From Streptomyces sp. V1I1 (GTDB lineage Bacteria > Actinomycetota > Actinomycetes > Streptomycetales > Streptomycetaceae), in contig NZ_JAUSZH010000001.1 in the NCBI RefSeq assembly GCF_030817355.1, positions 2,660,501-2,724,500 of the forward strand: a stretch of DNA of 64,000 bases, given 5' to 3'. Positions 7,984 through 15,396 of the stretch are shown here, piece after piece. The position numbers and the translations under genes were made by a program. The number at the start of each line of letters is the position of its first letter. Position 1 is the first letter of the stretch. The notes beneath the pieces are model-generated. The model was not told the DNA's origin and did no database searches. It worked only from the letters and a program-made list of their open reading frames with translations.

Positions 7984-8744
7984 TGCCGATCATCGATGTG
8001 CATGCGCATGTGGGCCCGTGGCCGTTCCACATGGACACGGGCGACGCGGCGTTCAACATCCGCCTGATGGACAAGTACGGCATCGGTCTGCAGCTGGTGT
8101 CGGCCGCCGAGGCGGTGGTGTACGACGCCGTGGCGGGCAACGCCGCGCTGCGCGAGGTGCTGGCCGTGCACCCGCGGCTGCTCGGCTACGCGGTGGTGAA
8201 CCCGAACCGTATCGAGGAGAGCGCCGAGGATCTGCGGCGCTGTCTGGACACCGGCCGGTTCGTCGGCGCGAAGATTCACACCCACTATCCGGGGCGGCTC
8301 ATCGGCACCCGGGAGATGGCCGAGGCCTTGGACGTCGTCGACGAGGCGGGGGTGCCGCTGCTTCTGCACACCTGGGGGCCGGAGGTCGCCTTGCTGCCCG
8401 AACTGCTGGAGAGCCGGCCGCGGCTGCGGATCATCATGGGCCACGCGGGCGGCGACGCCTGGCGCGAGGCCGCGCACGCGGCGGCGGCGTGCGACCGGCT
8501 CTACCTCGAACACTGCCGTACGGTCACGGACGCCGGCCGAATCGACTACGCGCGGGCGGCGGGGGTGCCGGTGGAGCGGCTGCTGTTCGGGACGGACTCG
8601 ACGCTGATCGACCCGTCGGTGGCGCTGGGGGTGGTCCGGGATGCGGGCTTTACGTTTGAGGAGCTGGAGGGGGTGTTGTGGCGGAACGCGGTGGGGCTGT
8701 TCGGCTTGGAGGGGGTTCTTTCCCCTACCCGCCCCTTCCCGTAA
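7983..8744 (+). CDS. Amidohydrolase (amidohydrolase_2 type), set A
   Basis: A 253-residue metal-dependent hydrolase or decarboxylase with all expected residues: His7 and His9 (DVHAHV), the lysine region KIH at Lys97, His129 (LLLHT), His154 (MGHAGG) and Asp205 (FGTDS). Relatives include sugar lactonases, 2-pyrone-4,6-dicarboxylate lactonase and aromatic decarboxylases, so the substrate is open. ATG 7983 overlaps the upstream stop. The last codons (SPTRPFP) and the TAA stop lie inside the C-rich block of intergenic repeat copy 2, so the repeat appears to have supplied the C-terminus. It is the last gene of the set A operon. Confidence 0.88.
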   Translation: MPIIDVHAHVGPWPFHMDTGDAAFNIRLMDKYGIGLQLVSAAEAVVYDAVAGNAALREVLAVHPRLLGYAVVNPNRIEESAEDLRRCLDTGRFVGAKIHTHYPGRLIGTREMAEALDVVDEAGVPLLLHTWGPEVALLPELLESRPRLRIIMGHAGGDAWREAAHAAAACDRLYLEHCRTVTDAGRIDYARAAGVPVERLLFGTDSTLIDPSVALGVVRDAGFTFEELEGVLWRNAVGLFGLEGVLSPTRPFP

Positions 8745-8962
8745 CCGGGGCTCCGCCCCGGACCCCGTACGCCCTTCGGGCGTGTCCTCAATCTCCCCCA
8801 GACTTCGCCCGGGGAACCCCCGACGGGCTTCATTTCCGTCGGTCGGCTTGAAAGTTCAGGCCGACCGGCGGGAAATTCAAGCCCCGCCGGCGTTTGAGGC
8901 GCGGTCCCGGACGCGAAATTCAGCCCCGCCGGCGTTTGAGGCGCGGGGCCCGGGGCGGAGCC
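8724..8962. repeat. Intergenic repeat element, copy 2
   Basis: The same layout as copy 1: a C-rich block (CCCCTACCCGCCCCTTCCCG), a hairpin at 8745-8761 (CCGGGGC/GCCCCGG), a CGCCCTTCGGGCG block, CTCCCCCAGACTTCG, and then CCGGCGTTTGAGGCGCGG twice in direct repeat. It begins inside the last codons of the set A amidohydrolase and ends just beyond the stop of the convergent lyase gene. Confidence 0.7.
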
Positions 8963-8984
8963 ACGGTTCAGGTGGCCCCCCGGG

Positions 8985-9950
8985 TCAGGCCTCGTCCGGC
9001 TCCTTCGCCAGCTCCTCCAGGCAGTCCACCACCACCCGCCGCTCCCCCACACCCAACCCCGGCCCGTACGGATCACACGCCGCCGACTCCGGAAGCAGCC
9101 CCTCCCACACCGCCGCCCACAGCATCCGCTGCACATAGCCCTCGATGGGCGCCAGGAACGTCGCCTCCGCGAACCGGTCCAGGCGACCCGACGCGCGTAC
9201 GAAACCGGCGTGGTCGCCCGAGCGCCAGGCGTCCAGCACCGCGCTTGTCAGGCCGACCCGCGCCGCCGCGATGCCCACCAGTGCCGAGTCCGCGCCCCAC
9301 ATCAGGGACGGGCCGAACATCCGGTCCTCGCCGGTGACCACCAGCTTTCCGCTCTCCTCGGTCGCGCGGATCGCGTCCTGGCACTCCATCGCCCGGTCCA
9401 GGGTCGCGAGTTTGATCCCCGCGGCCGACGGCAGGGCCATCAGTCGGCGGATCAACGCCGGCGGATACGGATAGCCGCCCGCCTCGCCGTGCAGGAAGAA
9501 GCCGAGCACGGGCAGCCCGCTCTCCGCGGCCACGCTCTCGTGCAGCCGTACGGCCTCGTCGTCGTCCCCGTCGAGCTGCGCGAGCGGATAGACCATGACC
9601 GCGTCCGCACCGCCCTCCGCCGCCTGCACGGCCATGGCGACCGTGGCGGACACGGCCTCCTTCAGGGTCCTGGGGCGGACCGATCGTGGCACCCCCACGC
9701 CCGCCACGATCGGCCCTTCGACCGCCTCCCGCCAGATGCTCAGCACCTGCTGCCGGTCGGGTTCGGAGAGATGAAGACCGCGGCCCGTGTGGGCCCATAC
9801 CGCGACGCCGCCGATCCGCGCGGCCGCGATCCGCTCCGCGTATCCGCGCAGCGCGTCCAGGTCCACGACTCCCCGGGGATCCATGGGTGTGGCCACCGCG
9901 GGCAGTACGGCACCGCGCAGCCTGCGCACCAGGTTCTCCGTCGCAGACAT
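8985..9950 (-). CDS. DHDPS/NAL-family lyase-like protein
   Basis: A 321-residue class I aldolase-type barrel related to dihydrodipicolinate synthase, N-acetylneuraminate lyase and keto-deoxy-sugar-acid aldolases. The Schiff-base lysine is Lys180 (AGIKLATLD). Two family hallmarks differ. The GTTGE-like pyruvate-binding loop reads AHTGRG. The expected Tyr of the YxxP motif is missing, with FFLHGEAGG in that place (residues 151-159), so it may handle a different substrate or use another proton shuttle. It is transcribed leftward from ATG 9950, 46 bases from operator site C, divergent from the flavin oxidoreductase. Confidence 0.85.
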   Translation of the reverse strand: MSATENLVRRLRGAVLPAVATPMDPRGVVDLDALRGYAERIAAARIGGVAVWAHTGRGLHLSEPDRQQVLSIWREAVEGPIVAGVGVPRSVRPRTLKEAVSATVAMAVQAAEGGADAVMVYPLAQLDGDDDEAVRLHESVAAESGLPVLGFFLHGEAGGYPYPPALIRRLMALPSAAGIKLATLDRAMECQDAIRATEESGKLVVTGEDRMFGPSLMWGADSALVGIAAARVGLTSAVLDAWRSGDHAGFVRASGRLDRFAEATFLAPIEGYVQRMLWAAVWEGLLPESAACDPYGPGLGVGERRVVVDCLEELAKEPDEA

Positions 9951-9996
9951 GAGCGATCTCTCCCGTCTGTTGCGGTCGTTGTCGACACGCTAGCCT

Positions 9997-10014
9997 TTAC
10001 GGCCCGGACCGTAA
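9997..10014. promoter_or_regulatory. Cluster operator site C
   Basis: TTACGGCCCGGACCGTAA, identical to site A and embedded in a longer 24-bp near-palindrome at 9994-10017 (CCTTTACGG...CCGTAAAGG). It lies between the divergent lyase and flavin-oxidoreductase genes, 17 bases before the latter's ATG, and could control both. Confidence 0.88.
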
Positions 10015-10031
10015 AGGAAAGGCCAGCGAGA

Positions 10032-11030
10032 ATGCCCAAGCGCCCCATGCGTCTCGGCCTGTACGTCAATCTCTACGCGGACAAGGCCGACCGGCCCCGG
10101 CTCGCCGACGCGGTGGAGCAGGTGCTCCTGGCCGAACAGGCCGGATTCGACTGGGTGGTACTCGGCGAACGGCATCTGCACCGGCCCGGATACCACGAGG
10201 CCCTCACCTCACTGGCGTATCTCGCCGCGCACACCGAGCGGATCGGACTCGCGACGGCCGGGCTGATCGCGCCCGTCTACCAGCCGGTGTGGCTGGCCGA
10301 GACGCTCGCGCACATCGACGTACTGTCGGGAGGGCGGCTCACGGCGGGATTCGTACTGGGCTACCGGCCCGAGGAGTTCACTCTGTACGGCACCCAGCCG
10401 CGCGAGCGCGTGTCGCGCTTCGAGGAGTGCCTGGAGCTTGTCACCCGGCTGTGGACGGAGGACGAGGTCACCCACCACGGCCGCTGGACCTCGGTGGACG
10501 AGGCCTTCCTGTCGCCGCGTCCGGTGCAGTCCCCGCGCCCGCGGATCTGGAACGGCGGGCGGGTGTCGGCGGCGCTGGAGCGTACGGCCCGGATGTGCGA
10601 CGGCTGGACGACCTCCTTCAACGAACTCGACTCCGAACTCCCCGGAAAGATCGCGGAGTACCGCTCCTACCCGCGCGGCGCGGCGAGTCTGGGCGCGGAG
10701 GTCATCGTCTGCCGCGAGGGCTACGCCGCCACCACATCGAAGCAGGCACGGGTCGCCCTGGAGGGCCCGCTGCGCGGTCTGTACGACGCCTACGGCGACT
10801 GGAAGCGCACCTCCGCCGATGCCGCGCGCTACGCGCAGCAGTGGGACGACATCGAGGCGCGCTCCGTGATCGGCTCGGTGGACCAATGCGTCCAGCGTCT
10901 GGGGGCGTACGGCGAGATGGGCGCCGACGGCGTGGTGCTGCGTATCCAGCCGCCGGGCATGCCGCAGACGGACGCCCTGAGCGCGATCGAGGCGTTCGGG
11001 TCCGAGGTGCTGCCGCGTCTCAACGGCTGA
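10032..11030 (+). CDS. LLM-class flavin-dependent oxidoreductase
   Basis: A 332-residue luciferase-like TIM-barrel protein expected to use FMN or coenzyme F420. Family features include the N-terminal strand RLGLYVNLY, the AEQAGFDWVVLGERH segment, the LSGGRLTAGFVLGYRPEEF loop, and a C-terminal GADGVVLRI strand. Members oxidise, reduce or mono-oxygenate small molecules. The ATG at 10032 has only a modest AG-rich leader, which is also the operator flank. The 3' end overlaps the convergent aminotransferase gene by 11 bases. It is a single-gene unit under site C. Confidence 0.9.
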   Translation: MPKRPMRLGLYVNLYADKADRPRLADAVEQVLLAEQAGFDWVVLGERHLHRPGYHEALTSLAYLAAHTERIGLATAGLIAPVYQPVWLAETLAHIDVLSGGRLTAGFVLGYRPEEFTLYGTQPRERVSRFEECLELVTRLWTEDEVTHHGRWTSVDEAFLSPRPVQSPRPRIWNGGRVSAALERTARMCDGWTTSFNELDSELPGKIAEYRSYPRGAASLGAEVIVCREGYAATTSKQARVALEGPLRGLYDAYGDWKRTSADAARYAQQWDDIEARSVIGSVDQCVQRLGAYGEMGADGVVLRIQPPGMPQTDALSAIEAFGSEVLPRLNG

Positions 11031-12162
11031 ACGGGCGCTGCCGGAAAGCCTGCTGGACCAGGAGCGCGGCGCGGGCGATGTCCGCCATGGCTGCGTCGTC
11101 GGCCATCAGCATCGGCTGGCGCACCCAGACGACCGTGTCCTCGGCCGCCTCGGCGACCGGGCACGGCCCACCCCCGGTGCAGCGCTCGCGCGACAGGGAG
11201 CGGTAGCCGGCGTCCAGCGGGATGCCCTGAGCGGTCATGGCCTCCAGGAGCGCCGCCTTTGGGTGGCCGCCGAAGGCCGCCGGGGCATAACGGAGCATGG
11301 CCAGATGCCAGGTGTGCCGGGTGGTGCCGGCAGGGGGCCCGATCAGATCCAGGCCCTCGACCTCCTCCAGAGCCGCCTCCAGCGTCGCCGCCCGTGCCGC
11401 ACGGTGCGCCAACTGCTGTTCGAGCATGGACAGTTGGGGATGCAGCACAGCGGCCTGGAACTCCGTCATCCGCAGATTCCAGCCCAGTTCCGGGTGCTCG
11501 TACCAGCCCCCGTCCCGGCGGCGGCCGACGTTGTGCAGCGACCACAGCCGCTCGTACGTGCGCCGGTCGTCCGTCACCACGATGCCGCCTTCCCCGGCGG
11601 TCATCGCCTTGCTGGACTGGAAACTGAAACAGCCCGCGACCCCGAGGCTCCCGGCCGCCCGTCCGTGCCGCCGCGCACCGTGCGCCTGGGCCGCGTCCTC
11701 CACCACCGGGATGCCCCAGGAGCGCAGCGCCTCGGTGTCGGCAGGCGCGCCCGCCAGATGCACCGGCATGACGGCACGGGTCCGTGGTCCCACGAGCCGC
11801 CGCGCCGCCGCCGGATCCAGGTGCAGGGTCTCGGACAGTACGTCGGCGACAACGGGCCGGGCCCCCGTCAGCACCACCGCGGTGGCGCTGGCCACGAACG
11901 TATAGGCGGGCACGATCACTTCGTCACCCGGCCGCACGCCGAGCGCGCGCAGCGCCAGGAAGAGCGCCACTGTGCCATTGACCGTGCAGACGCCGTAAGA
12001 AGCGCCGACGCTCTCAGCAAAGGCCGCCGCGAAGGACTCGGTCTCGCTGCCCGCGGTCGCTCCCCACTCTCCGCTCTCCAGCACCCGCAGCAGCCGCTCG
12101 CGCTGCTCCTCGCCGGCCGGCGGCGGCCACTGCGGCCACCCTTCGGTGCGTACGGGCGTCAT
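11020..12162 (-). CDS. DegT/DnrJ/EryC1-type PLP aminotransferase (set B)
   Basis: A 380-residue aminotransferase of the same family as the one at 6053-7234, but divergent in sequence. The Schiff-base lysine is Lys185 (QSSKAMTAGEGG) and Asp156 (VVEDAAQAHG) holds the pyridine nitrogen. The start ATG at 12162 overlaps the TGA of the amidohydrolase gene before it (ATGA). It is the sixth and last gene of the leftward importer operon. The upstream amidohydrolase is frameshifted, and the N-terminal frame of that gene runs open, in register, straight into this one, so a 636-residue fusion is possible from the frameshifted message. Confidence 0.9.
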   Translation of the reverse strand: MTPVRTEGWPQWPPPAGEEQRERLLRVLESGEWGATAGSETESFAAAFAESVGASYGVCTVNGTVALFLALRALGVRPGDEVIVPAYTFVASATAVVLTGARPVVADVLSETLHLDPAAARRLVGPRTRAVMPVHLAGAPADTEALRSWGIPVVEDAAQAHGARRHGRAAGSLGVAGCFSFQSSKAMTAGEGGIVVTDDRRTYERLWSLHNVGRRRDGGWYEHPELGWNLRMTEFQAAVLHPQLSMLEQQLAHRAARAATLEAALEEVEGLDLIGPPAGTTRHTWHLAMLRYAPAAFGGHPKAALLEAMTAQGIPLDAGYRSLSRERCTGGGPCPVAEAAEDTVVWVRQPMLMADDAAMADIARAALLVQQAFRQRPFSR

Positions 12163-12930
12163 CTCAGGCCCTTCAGCAGGCGGTCCATGGTGCCGTGCAG
12201 AATCTGCGCCCGGTTGGCCTCGTCGAGGCCGGCGAGCAGTACGCGCCCGAGTCCCACCCGCAGATCGAGGAAGACGGCGTCGGAGCCGAAGGCGATGCGC
12301 TCGGCCCCGGTCTCGGCGACCAGCCGCAGAAGATGGCGGGCGGTCATCCGGGAGCCGCAGGTCTCCAGGACCAGATTGGGGCAGCGGGCCGCGGCTTCCG
12401 CGGCGGGTGCGAAGCCGCTGGTCCACAGGCCCGAGTGGCCCATCAGAAGCGGCAGTTCCGGGTAGCGGGGGGCCACGGCCGAAAAGCGCACCGGCTCGGA
12501 GAAGGGCGGATGCCTGCTGGCTGTGCGCGAGCACGATGCGGCCGCGGTCGGCGGCGATGTCGAAAGCCTGGGTGTAGGCGCGGTGGTCGAGCGGGAGTTC
12601 GTGGACTTCGGGGTGGAGCTTGACCCCGATGACGCCGGGCACGTCCATCAGGTCGCGCAGCCGGGCCGGTGCCTCGGGATCGTGCGGGTTGAAGACGGCG
12701 TAACCGAGGAGGCGTCCGGGGTGCTGTGCGAGCTCGGTGAGCAGCAGGGCGTTTCCGGCGCGGGCGTCGGGGCCGACGGCGAGCAGATGCGAGACACAGG
12801 CGGTGGCGACGCCGCACCGGTCCATGACCTCGACGAGGCTGCGGGCGGAGCCGTCCGGGATGGCGAAGTCGGACCAGCGCCCAAGATGGCCATGGGCGTC
12901 GATGACAGTCCGGTCGTCGATGACGCTCAC
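12159..12930 (-). pseudogene. Amidohydrolase, set B, interrupted by a one-base frameshift
   Basis: The first half, from ATG 12930, carries the metal motif His13 and His15 (DAHGHLGRW), GVKLHP and VLAHS. The second half, with LLMGHSG, the FGSD aspartate and an ordinary C-terminus, lies in the next frame. The switch falls near 12513, where the reading after CAGCAG needs one G removed to continue as HPPFSEPVRF. With that correction the product would be 256 residues, normal for the family. Both halves keep every catalytic residue, so the lesion is recent, a sequencing error, or a recoding site. ATGA overlaps join it to both neighbours. It is the canonical partner of the ligand-less protein at 12927-13646. 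Confidence 0.8.
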
Positions 12931-13646
12931 GGGTCTTCGCCTTCGCCCAGCAGCCGCATGGCGTTGCCGCCCGCGATCAGGGCCGTTTCGGCGTCCGGCA
13001 GGCCCAGGGTGTCAAGCTGGTAGCGGGGTCCGGCGTCGTCGGTGACGGGCGCGCCCGTGCCGAACAGGACGCGGCGGGCTCCGTACCGTCCGGCGAACCA
13101 CTCGACCTGGAGATGTCCGGCGAGCGTCGAGGTGTCCACGTACAACTCCACGTGCGAGTCCATGAGCTCGGCGAGCTCTCGCAGGCTGCGGTAACCGGTG
13201 CCGGTGAGGATGATCCGCAGGGTCGGCAGGGCGCTCGCCAGTTGATGGATCTCGGCGGCGGTCACGGTCTCCCAGCCGAGCAGGGCGGTGGTGCGCGTCT
13301 TCGCCAGCGCGGCGGCGAGGGCGAGTGCGTGCCCGCAGGTGAGGGACCAGCGGTGTTCGCCGGGGCACAGCCGCACCAGCCGGGCGCCGCCCTGCCCTTG
13401 TGGTGTGCCGAGCGGTCCGGGAATCAGCACCGGCACCGGGCGCAGCCGTACGCCGTCGGCCTCCTCGACGGCCGTGAGCGATTCGTTGCCGTCGCGCGGG
13501 TCGCCGTACACGGCATGCGTGTGGACCACGCAGGCGCTGTCGATGCGCAGCCGGTCGAGTTCGCCGACGAGCCCGGCCGGGTCCCGGCTCACCACCTCGT
13601 CGTACGGCAGCGGGCCGAGCAGCCGGTTGATGTCGACGACGGTCAT
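12927..13646 (-). CDS. Amidohydrolase-like protein lacking metal ligands (set B)
   Basis: A 239-residue barrel protein related to the amidohydrolase that follows it. At the first strand it reads DINRLLGPLP, with Asn and Leu in place of the HxH histidines. At the end it has FGTG where active members have FGTD or FGSD. The C-terminus ETALIAGGNAMRLLG is the family signature and matches the set A counterpart. I infer a non-catalytic partner. ATG 13646 overlaps the permease stop, and its TGA overlaps the next ATG, placing it mid-operon between importer and enzymes. Confidence 0.75.
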   Translation of the reverse strand: MTVVDINRLLGPLPYDEVVSRDPAGLVGELDRLRIDSACVVHTHAVYGDPRDGNESLTAVEEADGVRLRPVPVLIPGPLGTPQGQGGARLVRLCPGEHRWSLTCGHALALAAALAKTRTTALLGWETVTAAEIHQLASALPTLRIILTGTGYRSLRELAELMDSHVELYVDTSTLAGHLQVEWFAGRYGARRVLFGTGAPVTDDAGPRYQLDTLGLPDAETALIAGGNAMRLLGEGEDP

Positions 13647-14446
13647 GTCTTGAGGCCGGTGGTGGCGATCGAGTCGGTCAGATACCGCTGCAGCAGTCCG
13701 AAGACGAGCAGACAGGGGATCACGGTGATGGTGGCCCCGGCCATGATCTGGTTGACCGCGACGTTCTCACCTTCGAGGGTGGCGAGGCCGACCGTGAGCG
13801 TGCGCATCTCGGCGGACTGGCCGATGACGAGCGGCCACAGGAAGTCGTTCCAGTGCCAGAGGAAGACGAAGACGCCGAGGGTCGCCAGGACCGGCCGGAT
13901 CAGCGGGATGACGATCGTGGTGTAGATGCGCCACTCCGAGGCGCCGTCGATCTTCGCGGCCTCGAAGAGTTCGTCGGGCAGCTGCTGGATGAACTGCCGC
14001 ATGAGGAAGACCGCCTGGGAGTTGGCGAGCGTAGGCACGATCAGTCCCCAGTACGTGTCGACGCCGCCAAGCTCCGAGACGAGGATGTAGTACGGGATGA
14101 GGGTGGCCTGGAAGGGCACCATCAGGGTCGCCAGGAACGACCAGAACAGCACCTCGCGGCCCGGGAACCGCTTCTTCGCGAAGGCGTATCCGGCCATGGA
14201 GGAGAACAGCAGGATGAGCGCGACGGAGACCACCGAGTAGATCAGTGAGTTGACCGCCCAGCGCATGATGTCCGCGCTGCTGAGGACGTCGGAGAAGTTC
14301 TGCCAGGTGGCCCGGGTCAGGTCGAACGCGCCCGGCAGCGTCTGCCCGCCGGGCGGCGCGAAGGCGACGAGCACCATCACCACGAAGGGGATGACGGTCA
14401 CGAGCGCCACCAGGACCAGCAGGACGGGCAGTCGCAGCCGCGCCAT
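13643..14446 (-). CDS. Carbohydrate ABC transporter permease (MalG type)
   Basis: A 267-residue inner-membrane protein with about six transmembrane helices, the first at residues 5-27. The cytoplasmic loop that contacts the ATPase is the EAAxIDGAsxwxi motif, here FEAAKIDGASEWRIY. The C-terminal LLQRYLTDSIATTGLKT ending is typical of CUT1-family permeases. It pairs with the permease encoded just upstream, and the genes overlap by one base (TGATG). No ATPase gene occurs in the cluster; in Streptomyces the shared ATPase MsiK serves many such importers. Confidence 0.93.
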   Translation of the reverse strand: MARLRLPVLLVLVALVTVIPFVVMVLVAFAPPGGQTLPGAFDLTRATWQNFSDVLSSADIMRWAVNSLIYSVVSVALILLFSSMAGYAFAKKRFPGREVLFWSFLATLMVPFQATLIPYYILVSELGGVDTYWGLIVPTLANSQAVFLMRQFIQQLPDELFEAAKIDGASEWRIYTTIVIPLIRPVLATLGVFVFLWHWNDFLWPLVIGQSAEMRTLTVGLATLEGENVAVNQIMAGATITVIPCLLVFGLLQRYLTDSIATTGLKT

Positions 14447-15396
14447 CAGTCCGCCTCCCTTCCGATGAGCCGTCGCTGGATGAGCGAGAAGATCAGTACG
14501 ACGAGGAAGAGCACCAGGCCGATCGCGCTCGCGTAGCCGAAGTCGAAGAACTTGAAGCCGGAGTCGTAGAGGAAGTAGACGAGCGAATAACTGGAGCGCA
14601 CGGGTCCGCCGGCCGTCATCACATACATCTGGTCGAAGACCTGGAAGGAGCCGATGGCCTCGATGACGAGGACGAAGAACAGCACCGGCCGCAGCAGCGG
14701 AAGAGTCACCCAACGGAACCGCTGCCAGCCGTTCGCCCCGTCGATGGTGGCCGCCTCGATGACGTGCTGCGGGATCGACTGGAGTCCGGCCAGCAGGATC
14801 AGCATCGAGTAGCCGAAGCCCTTCCACGCGGAGGTGACGGCGATGGAGGGCAGGACGAGGTGCTCGTTGCCGAGGAAGTCGACGGGGCCGAGGGAGATGA
14901 CGCCGAGCGCGGCATTGAGCAGGCCGTCCTGGACCTCGTAGATCCACTTCCAGATGACGGCGGCCAGCACGATGCTGGTGACGTACGGCAGGAAGAACAC
15001 CCCGCGGAAGAACCCGCGCGCCCAGACGGTGCGGTGCAGCAGCAGGGCCGTGCCCAGGGAGAGCAGGACGGTCAGCGGCACGAAGAACGCGGTGTACAGG
15101 GCGGTGACGCCGAGGCTGGACCAGAACAGGTCGTCGTCGAGGAGACGGGTGTAGTTCTCGGCCCCGATGAACTGCCATTCGCCGTTCAGCCGGTAGTCGG
15201 TGAGCGAGAGGAACGCGGCGCCGATGGCCGGTCCGAAGCGGAAGACGATGAACAGCAGCAGCATCGGGGCCACGAAGAGGAGGCCGACGCGGGCCTCGCG
15301 CCGTCGTACGGCCCTGCTGAAGGAGCTCCTGCCGGGCGAGTCCTTGGGGGGAGGGACCTCGCCCGGGGAGATCTTGGTCAGGGACGTCTGACTCAA
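14446..15396 (-). CDS. Carbohydrate ABC transporter permease (MalF type)
   Basis: A 316-residue permease with a charged cytoplasmic N-terminus of about 40 residues and six predicted helices. The EAA loop reads VIEAATIDGANGWQRF, the ATPase-coupling motif of CUT1 importers. The start ATG overlaps the stop of the binding-protein gene (ATGA), so translation is coupled. With the next permease it forms the membrane channel of the cluster's importer. Confidence 0.93.
   Translation of the reverse strand: MSQTSLTKISPGEVPPPKDSPGRSSFSRAVRRREARVGLLFVAPMLLLFIVFRFGPAIGAAFLSLTDYRLNGEWQFIGAENYTRLLDDDLFWSSLGVTALYTAFFVPLTVLLSLGTALLLHRTVWARGFFRGVFFLPYVTSIVLAAVIWKWIYEVQDGLLNAALGVISLGPVDFLGNEHLVLPSIAVTSAWKGFGYSMLILLAGLQSIPQHVIEAATIDGANGWQRFRWVTLPLLRPVLFFVLVIEAIGSFQVFDQMYVMTAGGPVRSSYSLVYFLYDSGFKFFDFGYASAIGLVLFLVVLIFSLIQRRLIGREAD

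Noticed and set aside
12159..12930. Set B amidohydrolase as two separate genes
   Set aside because: The halves join exactly with one base removed, give a normal family length together, and the second half has no start or ribosome site of its own.
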